From Acinetobacter lwoffii (GTDB taxonomy: Bacteria > Pseudomonadota > Gammaproteobacteria > Pseudomonadales > Moraxellaceae), in assembly GCF_019343495.1 (NCBI RefSeq), contig NZ_CP072549.1:868001-932000 (forward strand): 64,000 nt of DNA, written 5' to 3'. The position numbers and the translations under genes were made by a program. Each line of letters begins with the position of its first letter. Positions within the stretch are counted from its first letter, which is position 1. This document shows, piece after piece, positions 1 through 8,647 of the stretch. The notes under the pieces are model-generated. The model saw nothing but the letters and a program-made list of their open reading frames with translations. It was not told where the DNA came from and did no database searches.

Positions 1-1620
1 GACATAGCCCGGAGGTGCACCGATTAAGCGAGACACCGCATGGCGTTCCATATATTCCGACATATCAAAGCGAACCAGTTCCACACCCATCTGTTTTGCG
101 AGCTGCTTGGTCACTTCGGTTTTACCGACCCCTGTTGGACCTGCAAAAACAAAGCTACCAACAGGCTTATCTGGAGATTTCAAACCGGCACGTGATAGTT
201 TAATTGCAGATGCCAAAGCTTCAATGGCTTCATCCTGACCAAAGACCACACGTTTCAGATCGCGCTCAAGATTTTCCAGCACGCTCTTGTCATCTTTCGA
301 GACAGTTTTTGGTGGAATACGCGCAATTTTAGAGACGATATCTTCAATATTTTCTACGGTGATCAAACTGTCATCTTGTTCAGCTTTCAGACGGCGCTGA
401 GCACCGGCTTCATCAATGACGTCAATCGCCTTATCTGGCAAGAAACGGTCGTTGATAAATTTTGCAGAAAGTTCTACCGCAGACACCAAGGCTTGATCGT
501 CATATTCTACATGATGGAAATCTTCAAATTTCGATTTCAGACCACGTAGAATATCAATGGTTTCTGAAATAGAGGGTTCATTCACATCAATTTTCTGGAA
601 ACGGCGCGATAAAGCATGATCTTTCTCAAAGACCTGACGGTATTCCTGGAAAGTGGTTGAGCCAATGCAACGTAAAGAACCATTTGCCAGCGCCGGTTTG
701 ATCAGATTCGATGCATCCATGGTGCTGCCCATACTCGAGCCTGCACCAATAATCATGTGAATTTCATCAATAAACAGCACTGCTTCAGGTTTCTTTTTCA
801 GCGCATTTAAAAGCTGTTTCAAGCGTTTTTCAAAATCACCGCGGTATTTGGTTCCTGCCACCAAAGCACCAATGTCCAGACTGAAAATTTCAGCATTTTC
901 CAGCGGTTTTGGCGCTTTACCATTCACGATCAACCAGGCCAGACCTTCAGCAATCGAGGTTTTACCAACTCCCGGATCACCGACAAGCAGCGGGTTGTTT
1001 TTACGACGGCGGCAAAGAATTTGTGCGGCACGCTCGATTTCTTTTTCACGACCAATCAGTGGATCGGTCTTGCCCTTTTGTGCTTCAACATTCAGGTTAG
1101 TGGTATAAAGCTCAAGTGGACCTGAACTCGCTGAAGATGCTGATTCGCCATCTAGGTCTTCGATTTCCTCTTCAGACTGTACATCTTCTTTACGCGTACC
1201 ATGAGACAGATATTGAGTCAGGGTCAGACGGTTAATTTGATGACGTTTAAGCAGATAGACTGCAAATGAGTCACGCTCAGAATACATGGCAACCAGAATA
1301 TCAGCACCTTCTACAGTACGATCACCACCGCTTGATTGCACGTGAAAAATCGCGCGTTGCAAGATCCGGTCGAAGCTTTCTGTCGGGTGTGGTGCCTGAT
1401 CACTATTTTCACCAAGTTTAGGGGTATGTTGTTCTACGTACTCTTCTAATTCCTTACGCAACACGATGATGTCGGCACCACATGCTTTGAGAGCATTTAC
1501 GGCAGAATCATTGTCGAGTAAGGCTAACAATAAATGTTCTACGGTCAGGAACTCATGTCTCTTTTGACGAGCCATGCTGACAGCCAAACGTAGTGATACT
1601 TCTAATTGACGACTGAGCAT
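1..1620 (-). CDS. clpA: ATP-dependent Clp protease ATP-binding subunit ClpA (C-terminal part off the window)
   Basis: ClpA is the AAA+ unfoldase that threads substrates into the ClpP peptidase in the cytoplasm. I translated 540 codons from the ATG at 1620 to the window edge; the family is about 750 residues, so the C-terminal third is missing only because the window ends. Visible parts are the double Clp_N repeat (residues 1-145), an acidic linker (about 147-165), the first AAA+ module with Walker A GDPGVGKT at 214-221 and a FIDEIH Walker B near 285, and the start of the second module with GPTGVGKT at 494-501. It starts 9 bases after clpS ends, so the two are almost certainly co-transcribed. 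The ClpP-docking loop lies beyond the edge and could not be checked. Confidence 0.95.
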   Translation of the reverse strand, partial: MLSRQLEVSLRLAVSMARQKRHEFLTVEHLLLALLDNDSAVNALKACGADIIVLRKELEEYVEQHTPKLGENSDQAPHPTESFDRILQRAIFHVQSSGGDRTVEGADILVAMYSERDSFAVYLLKRHQINRLTLTQYLSHGTRKEDVQSEEEIEDLDGESASSASSGPLELYTTNLNVEAQKGKTDPLIGREKEIERAAQILCRRRKNNPLLVGDPGVGKTSIAEGLAWLIVNGKAPKPLENAEIFSLDIGALVAGTKYRGDFEKRLKQLLNALKKKPEAVLFIDEIHMIIGAGSSMGSTMDASNLIKPALANGSLRCIGSTTFQEYRQVFEKDHALSRRFQKIDVNEPSISETIDILRGLKSKFEDFHHVEYDDQALVSAVELSAKFINDRFLPDKAIDVIDEAGAQRRLKAEQDDSLITVENIEDIVSKIARIPPKTVSKDDKSVLENLERDLKRVVFGQDEAIEALASAIKLSRAGLKSPDKPVGSFVFAGPTGVGKTEVTKQLAKQMGVELVRFDMSEYMERHAVSRLIGAPPGYV

Positions 1621-1629
1621 GTAACCCCC

Positions 1630-2043
1630 TTAATCTTTAGGCTCTATTTGGCAAAGTAACGGATGACCTTGTGATCGAGCATAATTATTGACTTGGTTCG
1701 CTTTGGTCTCCGCAATGTCTCGAGGATAGACCCCAGCTACACCCTTTCCTTCATAATGTACAGTTAGCATTACTTGTGTAGCTTGGTCAAGATTCATTGC
1801 AAAGTATTGTTGTAAAATTTCAATTACAAACTCCATCGGCGTATAGTCGTCATTTAATAAAACAACGGCATACAACGGTGGACGTTTCAGTTCTGGCGGT
1901 GCAGTTTGTACAGCTAGGTCAGAATCACCGTCTTCAGAGGGTTCATTTGCTAAACGTGGGCTGATATGCCAATCAACAATTCCAGACTCATTAAAAGAGT
2001 TTTTAATATCACTTAAACACATTTGACGTTTATTGCTTGGCAT
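1630..2043 (-). CDS. clpS: ClpAP adaptor protein ClpS
   Basis: ClpS binds N-degron substrates (destabilising N-terminal residues) and hands them to ClpA. The 137-residue product carries the family core: the [14 protein letters not shown] block near residues 60-73, which forms the N-end residue pocket, and the [19 protein letters not shown] block near 95-113. At 137 residues it is longer than the usual 100-110. The extra N-terminal 50 residues are acidic and low in similarity to the family. A shorter start at the internal Met8 is possible. It sits directly upstream of clpA in the classical order and 18 bases after a membrane coiled-coil gene. Confidence 0.95.
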   Translation of the reverse strand: MPSNKRQMCLSDIKNSFNESGIVDWHISPRLANEPSEDGDSDLAVQTAPPELKRPPLYAVVLLNDDYTPMEFVIEILQQYFAMNLDQATQVMLTVHYEGKGVAGVYPRDIAETKANQVNNYARSQGHPLLCQIEPKD

Positions 2044-2061
2044 AAGATTTATATTTCACAC

Positions 2062-2811
2062 TTAATTTGCATTTGCTTCGGTTTTCGGAATTTCTGACAA
2101 GGTGGCAGACTGATTTTCGACTGCTTTGCCCTGTTCCCAACTAAAACGACGAATCACAGGCTTGGCACCGGTGAGACGCACTTCAATAAATTCTGGTTTA
2201 AAGCCTTTCGGCATGGTCCAGCGGCCAGTGAGTCGCTCATAATTTTCAAAATTAAAGTTTTTATCTTCCAGTGGCACCACCAGAATTTCCGCACCTTTAA
2301 TCAGGCGCAATTCCACACTACCTGAGGCACGGCTTTTGCCTGGACTGACCTGAACCAGATCAATCTGGTATTCAAAGGCATTTTCGGGTAATGGTTTAAT
2401 CGACAGGTTTTGAACCGCCAATGCCAGACCACCACGCTGACGCAAGATCTCGCGATAAATGGTTCCTACACTTTCGGCCTGCACCTGTTCATCACGTGCC
2501 TTGGTCATGGCCAGATACAGATCATTGGCATTGCTAACCGCCAGATCACGCTCCTGAACCGCAGTATTCAGCGTCTTGTTCAGTGTTTCCAGACTGGCTT
2601 TTTGAGTCTGTACTACATCGACCAGTTGCTCTGCATCCGCATCATAACCCGCCGCAGTCAAACCCTGACGATGTCCTACGGTATATCCGAGTACGCCACT
2701 GCTTAAGATCAATACAGCCGCACCAATGGCTAAGGGCGTATTGCCTTTCATGAATGGTTTCTTAGTACCGGGTTCCTGAGGAAGCGTCGTATTTGACTCG
2801 TTATTCGGCAT
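2062..2811 (-). CDS. Membrane-anchored coiled-coil protein, DUF6776-like
   Basis: The function is unknown. The 249-residue product has a short polar cytoplasmic N-terminus, one transmembrane segment around residues 27-47, a predicted coiled coil around 58-115 (heptad-like, rich in Q, A, L and E), and a C-terminal beta-rich domain (about 130-235) in the periplasm. This layout resembles the DUF6776 group of proteobacterial single-pass proteins; that match is from memory of the family, not a search. It lies 18 bases upstream of clpS and 77 bases downstream of argC on the same strand, so read-through from argC is possible, although an inverted repeat sits in that gap. Confidence 0.75.
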   Translation of the reverse strand: MPNNESNTTLPQEPGTKKPFMKGNTPLAIGAAVLILSSGVLGYTVGHRQGLTAAGYDADAEQLVDVVQTQKASLETLNKTLNTAVQERDLAVSNANDLYLAMTKARDEQVQAESVGTIYREILRQRGGLALAVQNLSIKPLPENAFEYQIDLVQVSPGKSRASGSVELRLIKGAEILVVPLEDKNFNFENYERLTGRWTMPKGFKPEFIEVRLTGAKPVIRRFSWEQGKAVENQSATLSEIPKTEANAN

Positions 2812-2838
2812 TTTGATCTCTTGTTTGCTTTAATCAAG

Positions 2839-2870
2839 ACACACATTTAAATGCAAATCTAAATGTGTGT
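2839..2870 (-). terminator. Inverted repeat after argC, possible weak terminator
   Basis: Two 11-base arms (2839-2849 and 2860-2870) are perfectly complementary around a 10-base loop. On the minus strand the hairpin follows the argC stop. The downstream bases contain no strong T run, so it may be an mRNA-stabilising or processing hairpin and not a true terminator. Confidence 0.4.
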
Positions 2871-2888
2871 GAAGTTCTAATACGTTTT

Positions 2889-3938
2889 TTATGGTAATAA
2901 ACCAATATTATTTAAGCCAGCGTCTTCAGCAAAACCAAACATCAAGTTCATGTTTTGCACAGCCTGTCCTGCTGCACCTTTCACCAGATTGTCTTGTGCA
3001 ACCAGGATCACCAGTTTTGTTGGTTGTGGCTTATACAAGGCAATACGCAACTGATTCGCTCCACGCACTGAACGGGTTTCGGGTGAGCTACCCGCCGGCA
3101 TAACATCGACAAATGCTTCATTGGCATAGAACTGCTCATATAGCGCTTGTAAATCTGCTGATTGGCCTGCTTCAGTTAAATCGATATAGATGGTCGACAA
3201 CATACCACGAATCATCGGCACCAAATGCGGTACAAATAAAATATGATCAAACACATTTTTTTGACCTGAAATTTTTTCCAATGCTTCGACAATTTCAGGG
3301 TGATGACGATGACCCGCTACACCATAGGCCTTAAAATTATCGGAATTTTCAGAATAAATCATGCCCAGACTGGCTTTACGACCTGCACCTGATACACCAG
3401 ATTTGGCATCGATAATAATGCTTTCAGGTTTCACCAATGCTTCAGCCGCTTTTAAGACTGGCGCCAGACCCAACTGAACTGTAGTTGGATAACACCCCGG
3501 ATTCCCGATCACACTGGCCTTTTTAATTTCTTCACGATTTAGCTCAGATAAACCATAAACAGAATCTTTTAACAGTTCTGGACATGCATGTTGCATGCCA
3601 TACCATTTTTCAAACTGTTCAAGATCTTGTAAACGAAAATCTGCCGCCAAGTCGATCACTTTGGTATTTGCAGCAACCAGCTCTTCGGCATGTTTCATTG
3701 CGACACCATGCGGTGTTGCAAAGAACACCACATCGCATGATTTTAATAAACCCAGACTCAAATCAGAAAATTTAAGATTGGTATGCCCGCGCAAGCTTGG
3801 GAACATGTCATCTACACGACGACCTGCTTCAGTACGTGATGTCAGTGCTGTTACATTTACATCTGGATGTCGTAGCAAAAGACGCAAAAGTTCAACGCCT
3901 GTATAACCCGTACCACCCACAATACCCACTGAAATCAC
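2889..3938 (-). CDS. argC: N-acetyl-gamma-glutamyl-phosphate reductase
   Basis: ArgC catalyses the NADPH-dependent reduction of N-acetyl-glutamyl-phosphate to the semialdehyde, the third step of arginine biosynthesis, in the cytoplasm. The 349 residues match the long ArgC type. The N-terminus has the nucleotide-binding [10 protein letters not shown] (residues 5-14), and the catalytic cysteine is C149 in the GNPGCYPT motif. The histidine-containing [10 protein letters not shown] segment follows in the catalytic domain. The start codon is GTG at 3938, preceded by GAGG about 8 bases upstream; no in-frame ATG fits better. It is not clustered with other arg genes here. Confidence 0.97.
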   Translation of the reverse strand: MISVGIVGGTGYTGVELLRLLLRHPDVNVTALTSRTEAGRRVDDMFPSLRGHTNLKFSDLSLGLLKSCDVVFFATPHGVAMKHAEELVAANTKVIDLAADFRLQDLEQFEKWYGMQHACPELLKDSVYGLSELNREEIKKASVIGNPGCYPTTVQLGLAPVLKAAEALVKPESIIIDAKSGVSGAGRKASLGMIYSENSDNFKAYGVAGHRHHPEIVEALEKISGQKNVFDHILFVPHLVPMIRGMLSTIYIDLTEAGQSADLQALYEQFYANEAFVDVMPAGSSPETRSVRGANQLRIALYKPQPTKLVILVAQDNLVKGAAGQAVQNMNLMFGFAEDAGLNNIGLLP

Positions 3939-4127
3939 GATGATTACCTCAAATAAATGTTTCCTTTATACAGCCTAGTATGACAGGAAGTTGAGGTTTT
4001 CTAAACCATTTCACTGGGGTTTGCTGGTTTTTTAATTGATCAGTAGGATAAGTCCGATTTTGATCATGAAACTTTTAATTTGCTTAGGCTATTTCAATAG
4101 AGTTATATGGACTTATTAATTATGGTT

Positions 4128-4808
4128 TTAGGCACCCCACCAATATGGCAACGGCGTATTTTTCAGCGTTATACGATGCTGCTGGAAATGCTGATCATGC
4201 TTAGCAACTTCTGCCCAAAAGCGTGGACTATGATCAAAATGCTTTGTGTGTACCAGTTCATGGACAGCGACATAATGCGTGACCTCTTCAGGAAATAATA
4301 CCAGCGCGCTGTTCAACATAATGTCATGCTTGGCAGAACAACTGCCCCAACGGGTTTTAGGTTGTCGAATACTGCAGTTTTTAAAAGGCAACCGACATTG
4401 CTGTGAGACAAGATTTAAATATGAAGGAAGCTGTTCTTTTGCGTAGGCAATCACGAAAGTTTTTAAATATTCTTCAGGATGTCGGTCACTGATCCAAAGC
4501 TGTAGATCTTCATGATCAAAAATAAAGTTGTTTTTCTGGCTGTGATAAGAAATTTTTACTGCTGCTTTTAGATTGAATAGCCGCAGCTCACTCGGTAGCG
4601 TCCGGTCAATATTTTCGATTTTTTCCTGCTGGGATTGCCAGGTTTTAATCAGCCAGCTTTCAGATTGTTCAATAAAATGCTGTATCTGTTTTTTGCTGCA
4701 AAAAACCGGTGCTGTCAGACGAATCTGGGTCGCATCGACACGCAAACGTAACCGTGTTGAACGGACATTTCGGGTGATTTGAATTTCGGGTAGGTCGGAT
4801 AAGGTCAT
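4128..4808 (-). CDS. YgjP-like zinc metallopeptidase (DUF45 family)
   Basis: The product belongs to the YgjP/DUF45 family of small gluzincin-type metalloproteases, related to SprT and M48 folds. The zinc signature HELVHTKHFDH lies in the C-terminal part, preceded by the family-typical RWGSCS motif. It has no signal peptide, so it is likely cytoplasmic. A TTG at 4832 would add eight residues, but the ATG at 4808 gives a normal N-terminus (MTLSDLPEIQ, 226 residues), so I chose it. The upstream sequence is occupied by a complex inverted repeat. Substrates of this family are poorly defined; proteolysis is inferred from the motif. Confidence 0.85.
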   Translation of the reverse strand: MTLSDLPEIQITRNVRSTRLRLRVDATQIRLTAPVFCSKKQIQHFIEQSESWLIKTWQSQQEKIENIDRTLPSELRLFNLKAAVKISYHSQKNNFIFDHEDLQLWISDRHPEEYLKTFVIAYAKEQLPSYLNLVSQQCRLPFKNCSIRQPKTRWGSCSAKHDIMLNSALVLFPEEVTHYVAVHELVHTKHFDHSPRFWAEVAKHDQHFQQHRITLKNTPLPYWWGA

Positions 4809-4820
4809 TATAGTTTTTTT

Positions 4821-4934
4821 TAATCTCCCCAAACCCCTTTTTTTTCAAAGAGGGGCTTTTAAAAGTCTCCCTTCTTGCACTTGTTTTTAAAGCAGTGTTT
4901 TAAAACTTCGCTCAGGGAGATTTAGAGGGATTTT
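4821..4934. repeat. Nested imperfect inverted-repeat element between rpiA and the YgjP-like gene
   Basis: The gap is filled by stacked inverted repeats. An outer TCTCCCT at 4866-4872 pairs with AGGGAGA at 4914-4920. Inside lies the core hairpin 4885-4906, whose arms are T/A-rich (TTTTAAAGC and GTTTTAAAA). A second hairpin (CCCC...GGGG) lies at about 4832-4855. A core with 19 of 22 bases identical recurs on the other strand orientation at 49152-49173, which suggests a dispersed intergenic element and not a simple terminator. Confidence 0.55.
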
Positions 4935-4949
4935 TTCTAGAAAGTTTAA

Positions 4950-5621
4950 TTAAACCGCAGTACGCTCTTCAATTCCGTTATCCGTCGCGACAATGGCGAT
5001 ATCTGCTTTATTAATCGCAAAGATCCCGTTACACACCACGCCCGGAATATCGTTTAAGGTTTTTTCCAGTTCAAGCGCATTTAGAATATTCAGGTTGTAC
5101 ACGTCTAGAATCACGTTACCGTTGTCAGTTACCACACCTTCACGATAAGCAGGATCGCCACCCAAAGATACAATTTTACGCGCAACCGCAGAACGTGCCA
5201 TTGGAATCACTTCTACAGGAAGCGGAAACTCACGACCCAATTGTCCAACCCATTTTGAATCATCCACGATACACACAAATTTTTTCGCAATAGAGGCAAC
5301 AATTTTTTCACGTGTCAATGCTGCGCCGCCACCTTTGATCATATGCATATGACGATCAATTTCGTCTGCGCCATCGACATAGGCATCTAAACCACTGACA
5401 GAGTTCATATCCACTACTTCAATACCGAGCTTTTTTAAGCGCTGTGCAGTTGCTTCTGAACTGGCTACCGCAGCTTCCAATTGCAGCTCAGGCAATAAGT
5501 CAATTAAAAAGTTTACAGTACTGCCTGTACCTACGCCTAAAATGCCCCCTTTTGGCAAGTGTTTTAAAGCGGCTTTGGCTGCTGCTTGTTTTTTCTCATC
5601 TTGGGTTGCATATAGACTCAT
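4950..5621 (-). CDS. rpiA: Ribose-5-phosphate isomerase A
   Basis: RpiA interconverts ribose-5-phosphate and ribulose-5-phosphate in the non-oxidative pentose phosphate pathway. The product is 223 residues, matching the usual 219-230. The phosphate-binding [11 protein letters not shown] loop, the DGADEID motif and the [11 protein letters not shown] catalytic-loop motif are all intact. An in-frame TTG at 5633 would add four residues, but the ATG at 5621 is the normal family start (MSLYATQ). It is divergent from ilvA, with about 100 bases between the two starts. Confidence 0.97.
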   Translation of the reverse strand: MSLYATQDEKKQAAAKAALKHLPKGGILGVGTGSTVNFLIDLLPELQLEAAVASSEATAQRLKKLGIEVVDMNSVSGLDAYVDGADEIDRHMHMIKGGGAALTREKIVASIAKKFVCIVDDSKWVGQLGREFPLPVEVIPMARSAVARKIVSLGGDPAYREGVVTDNGNVILDVYNLNILNALELEKTLNDIPGVVCNGIFAINKADIAIVATDNGIEERTAV

Positions 5622-5725
5622 GGCTTCACTCAACTATTTTGGACTTTTGCAGCTTTTTTAAACCGCAAAGCCGTGTGGTTTGTTACAATAAGCCCCTATT
5701 TTAAACTGTTAGATGGAAAATTAAC

Positions 5726-7264
5726 ATGCTGTCTCGTTTGGTTCGACAAATTTTACAAGCAACGGTCTACGATGTTGCAATCGAAACTCCACTCGAAGCA
5801 GCGCCACGAATTAGCGAACGACTCAATAATAATATCCGCTTTAAACGTGAAGATTTACAACCGGTTTTTTCATTCAAGCTACGCGGTGCCTATAACCGTA
5901 TTAGTCAATTACCGAAATCACAAATGGAACGTGGCGTTATTACTGCTTCAGCGGGTAACCATGCACAGGGCGTGGCACTCTCAGGGAAAAAGCTGGGTAT
6001 TCGCGCGATTATTGTGATGCCTAAAACCACGCCTGATATCAAGGTGCAGGCGGTTAAACGTCTGGGTGGCGAAGTGGTTTTACATGGTGATTCATTTGAT
6101 GTTGCAAATAAATATGCGATTCAACGTGCCCAGGAAGATGGCATGACTTTCATTCCACCTTATGATGATGAATTGGTGATTGCTGGCCAAGGCACCATTG
6201 CCAATGAAATTCTACGTCAATGGCGTGATCTCGACTATGTGTTTGTCGCAGTTGGCGGTGGCGGCCTGATCGCAGGTGTTGCAGCCTATTTAGGTGATGT
6301 CGCACCACACGTTAAAGTCATTCCAGTGGAATACGACGAATCTGCCTGTTTAAAAGCTGCTTTAGAAGCAAATGAACGTGTGATTCTTCCATCTGTAGGT
6401 TTATTTGCTGATGGTACAGCCGTAGCCCAAATTGGTGAAAAACCATTTGATGTGATTCGTCTGCAAAAGTCGGACAATTCAGGCCCGATCGTGGAACCGA
6501 ATGTAGTGCTGGTGAATACGGATGAAGTCTGTGCAGCGATTAAAGACACTTATGACGAATGCCGTAGCATTGTCGAACCATCTGGTGCAATGGCACTGGC
6601 TGGCATCAAAAAATACGTGGCTGAACATGGCATCGAAGGGAAAAACATGGTGTCGATTGTCTGCGGCGCCAACATGAACTTCGACCGTTTACGCTATATC
6701 GCTGAACGTACCGAATTGGGTGAACGCAAAGAAGCGATTTTTGCCGTGACCATTCCGGAACAGAAAGGTTCATTCCTGAGTTTCTGCCGTGCATTACAAG
6801 GCCGTAATATTACTGAATTTAACTACCGTGCCAGCGATGCTTCTGCTGCGCAAGTCTTTGTCGGCATCAGTCTGAAAAATGGCGAGAAAGAACGTCAGGA
6901 AATTTATGAAACCTTAAAGTTCCAGTATGACGTTGACGATCTGTCTGATGACGAAGTGGCCAAACTGCATATCCGTTACCTGATCGGTGGTCATGCCGAT
7001 ATTGAAAATGAGCGCCTGTTCCGCGTGGAATTCCCGGAGCGTCCTGGCGCTTTACTGATGTTCCTGGAACGTCTTGGCCCAACCCATAATATCACCCTGT
7101 TCCACTACCGGAACCACGGCGCTGCTGAAGGACGTGTTCTGGTGGGTCTTGAAGCAACCGATGCACAACAGAATCCGGACGGTTTGATCGAAACTCTCGA
7201 AACCATTACCTATCCATATCAGGAAATTACCAATAATCTGGGTTATCAACGTTTCTTGAAGTAA
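5726..7264 (+). CDS. ilvA: Threonine ammonia-lyase, biosynthetic
   Basis: IlvA deaminates threonine to 2-oxobutanoate, the committed step of isoleucine synthesis. The 512 residues match the long, isoleucine-regulated type. The PLP lysine is K51 in FSFKLRGAYN, and the glycine-rich AVGGGGLIAGVA phosphate-binding loop follows. Two ACT-like regulatory subdomains occupy the C-terminus, beginning near AIFAVTIPEQKGSF and LFRVEFPERPGAL, so allosteric control is expected (inferred). The ATG at 5726 follows a GGAA about 9 bases upstream. A strong terminator lies 13 bases after the stop, so it is probably monocistronic. Confidence 0.97.
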   Translation: MLSRLVRQILQATVYDVAIETPLEAAPRISERLNNNIRFKREDLQPVFSFKLRGAYNRISQLPKSQMERGVITASAGNHAQGVALSGKKLGIRAIIVMPKTTPDIKVQAVKRLGGEVVLHGDSFDVANKYAIQRAQEDGMTFIPPYDDELVIAGQGTIANEILRQWRDLDYVFVAVGGGGLIAGVAAYLGDVAPHVKVIPVEYDESACLKAALEANERVILPSVGLFADGTAVAQIGEKPFDVIRLQKSDNSGPIVEPNVVLVNTDEVCAAIKDTYDECRSIVEPSGAMALAGIKKYVAEHGIEGKNMVSIVCGANMNFDRLRYIAERTELGERKEAIFAVTIPEQKGSFLSFCRALQGRNITEFNYRASDASAAQVFVGISLKNGEKERQEIYETLKFQYDVDDLSDDEVAKLHIRYLIGGHADIENERLFRVEFPERPGALLMFLERLGPTHNITLFHYRNHGAAEGRVLVGLEATDAQQNPDGLIETLETITYPYQEITNNLGYQRFLK

Positions 7265-7277
7265 TTCTTTCAAACAT

Positions 7278-7304
7278 AAACCGCCTTTCGAGGCGGTTTT
7301 TTTA
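7278..7304 (+). terminator. Rho-independent terminator of ilvA
   Basis: Nine-base perfect arms (7278-7286 and 7291-7299) with a TTCG tetraloop are followed by a run of T residues, directly after the ilvA stop. Confidence 0.9.
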
Positions 7305-7416
7305 GGATGATATTCTAGGCAGATTTAAAAATGTATCATGAATGAAAACACCAATTATCCATTAATTTCCAATCTTGTTAAAATTAAAAATAATTACAAA
7401 AATAGAACCTTAAGAT

Positions 7417-7881
7417 ATGAATATCACTTTTATTATTATTTTGCTCACCACTTTATTTGTCTATTTATACGGCTATCCAGCATACAAATTAAATCAAAAA
7501 GAAGATCGCGTTCGAACAAGTATGAAAAATATTCCCAGTAATGCAACCGCAAATAACCTCAGCAACATCGCTGGTATAGAGGCACATTCAGAAATACTCA
7601 ACCAGTATCCCAAATTTGTTTATATTTTTCTAAATCATTATAAAGAAGTGAAATTAGATCCTAAAATTTCAGCTTTTGTAAAAAGCTTTTCTTGTGCCTC
7701 AATCGATAATTTAAAAACTTATCCTCAACTCAAACGCCAAGCCACACTCAATATCATGAAGGATGATCATCATGAATTCGAATACATCATCCAAAACAGC
7801 TATGGAACCTTATATGCACATCGTCAGGTTATGTCTGACTGTCCAAATTTTCAATCTGTACTTCAGATGAAAGAAGCGTAA
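7417..7881 (+). CDS. Hypothetical protein with N-terminal membrane anchor
   Basis: I do not recognise a family. The 154-residue product starts with a hydrophobic segment (residues 2-21) that could be an uncleaved anchor or signal sequence, followed by a polar region (about 25-60) and a mixed alpha/beta remainder with three cysteines. The ORF is more A+T-rich than its neighbours and the upstream gap is very A-rich, without a clear Shine-Dalgarno site. It stands alone between the ilvA terminator and ktrA, 109 bases upstream of the latter. It may be genus-restricted. Confidence 0.6.
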   Translation: MNITFIIILLTTLFVYLYGYPAYKLNQKEDRVRTSMKNIPSNATANNLSNIAGIEAHSEILNQYPKFVYIFLNHYKEVKLDPKISAFVKSFSCASIDNLKTYPQLKRQATLNIMKDDHHEFEYIIQNSYGTLYAHRQVMSDCPNFQSVLQMKEA

Positions 7882-7990
7882 ATACTTCAAAGATCTGTAC
7901 TATTTTTACCTAAAAACTATAGCTGAAGAATCGCCTTCTCATTACCATAGCGGATATAACGAATGACATAAAGATAACGAAGGACAATCC

Positions 7991-8647
7991 ATGGCATTAT
8001 TTGCAGTCATCGGGCTTGGCAGTTTCGGTGCGACCGTGGCCACACAGCTCATCAGCCTGAAGCATGAAGTGATCGGAATCGATCTGAATAAAAAATATGT
8101 TGAAAACATTTCTGATCAGCTGACCCATGCCGTGATTGCCGATGCAACCGATGAACATGTACTCGATGAGCTGAACATTCAGCGCTGTGATGCCGTTGTC
8201 GTTGCGATTGGAGAGGATATTGAGGCCAGCATTCTATGTGTATTGCACTTAAAAAATATGGGCGTGAAGAAAATCTGGGTGAAGGCCAAATCCAAATCCC
8301 ATCACATGATTCTGACCCATCTCAATGTTGAAAAAATCATTCATCCTGAAGAAGATATGGGCGTTCGGGTGGCACAGTCATTAAGCTATCCGATGGTCAG
8401 TCGTTATATGGCGCTTGAGGATGATCATTATATTGTCAAAATTGAAATTCATGCGGATCATCATGGTACGCCACTGAATCAGTTGATGAAGCATGCTCCT
8501 GAAATCACGACCTTATTACATAAACGCGGATCTACATTGCAATATCACGTAGATGCCAATCAGATTCTTCAGGAAGGCGATATTTTACTGGTTGAAGGAT
8601 TGCTGGAACCTTTGCGCCGTCTTGCTAAATATTTTAAACATCTATGA
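7991..8647 (+). CDS. ktrA: Potassium uptake regulatory subunit, KtrA/TrkA family
   Basis: This is the cytoplasmic RCK gating subunit that binds nucleotide and controls the KtrB/TrkH-type potassium translocator. The 218 residues comprise one RCK_N Rossmann domain (GLGSFGATVA near residue 8, with an acidic GIDLN strand end) and one RCK_C domain (about 135-218). This single-unit size fits KtrA/KtrC; TrkA of E. coli has a doubled architecture of about 458 residues. The last codons overlap the start of the membrane subunit by four bases (ATGA), so the pair is translationally coupled. Confidence 0.88.
   Translation: MALFAVIGLGSFGATVATQLISLKHEVIGIDLNKKYVENISDQLTHAVIADATDEHVLDELNIQRCDAVVVAIGEDIEASILCVLHLKNMGVKKIWVKAKSKSHHMILTHLNVEKIIHPEEDMGVRVAQSLSYPMVSRYMALEDDHYIVKIEIHADHHGTPLNQLMKHAPEITTLLHKRGSTLQYHVDANQILQEGDILLVEGLLEPLRRLAKYFKHL

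Noticed and set aside
848..1108. Plus-strand ORFs inside clpA
   Set aside because: They lie antisense to the AAA+ module and read as Ser/Arg-rich noise; the clpA frame has all family motifs.
7338..7541. Plus-strand ORF overlapping the 154-residue hypothetical gene
   Set aside because: It is a different frame over the same A+T-rich DNA, with no support, while the 7417 frame has a coherent membrane anchor.
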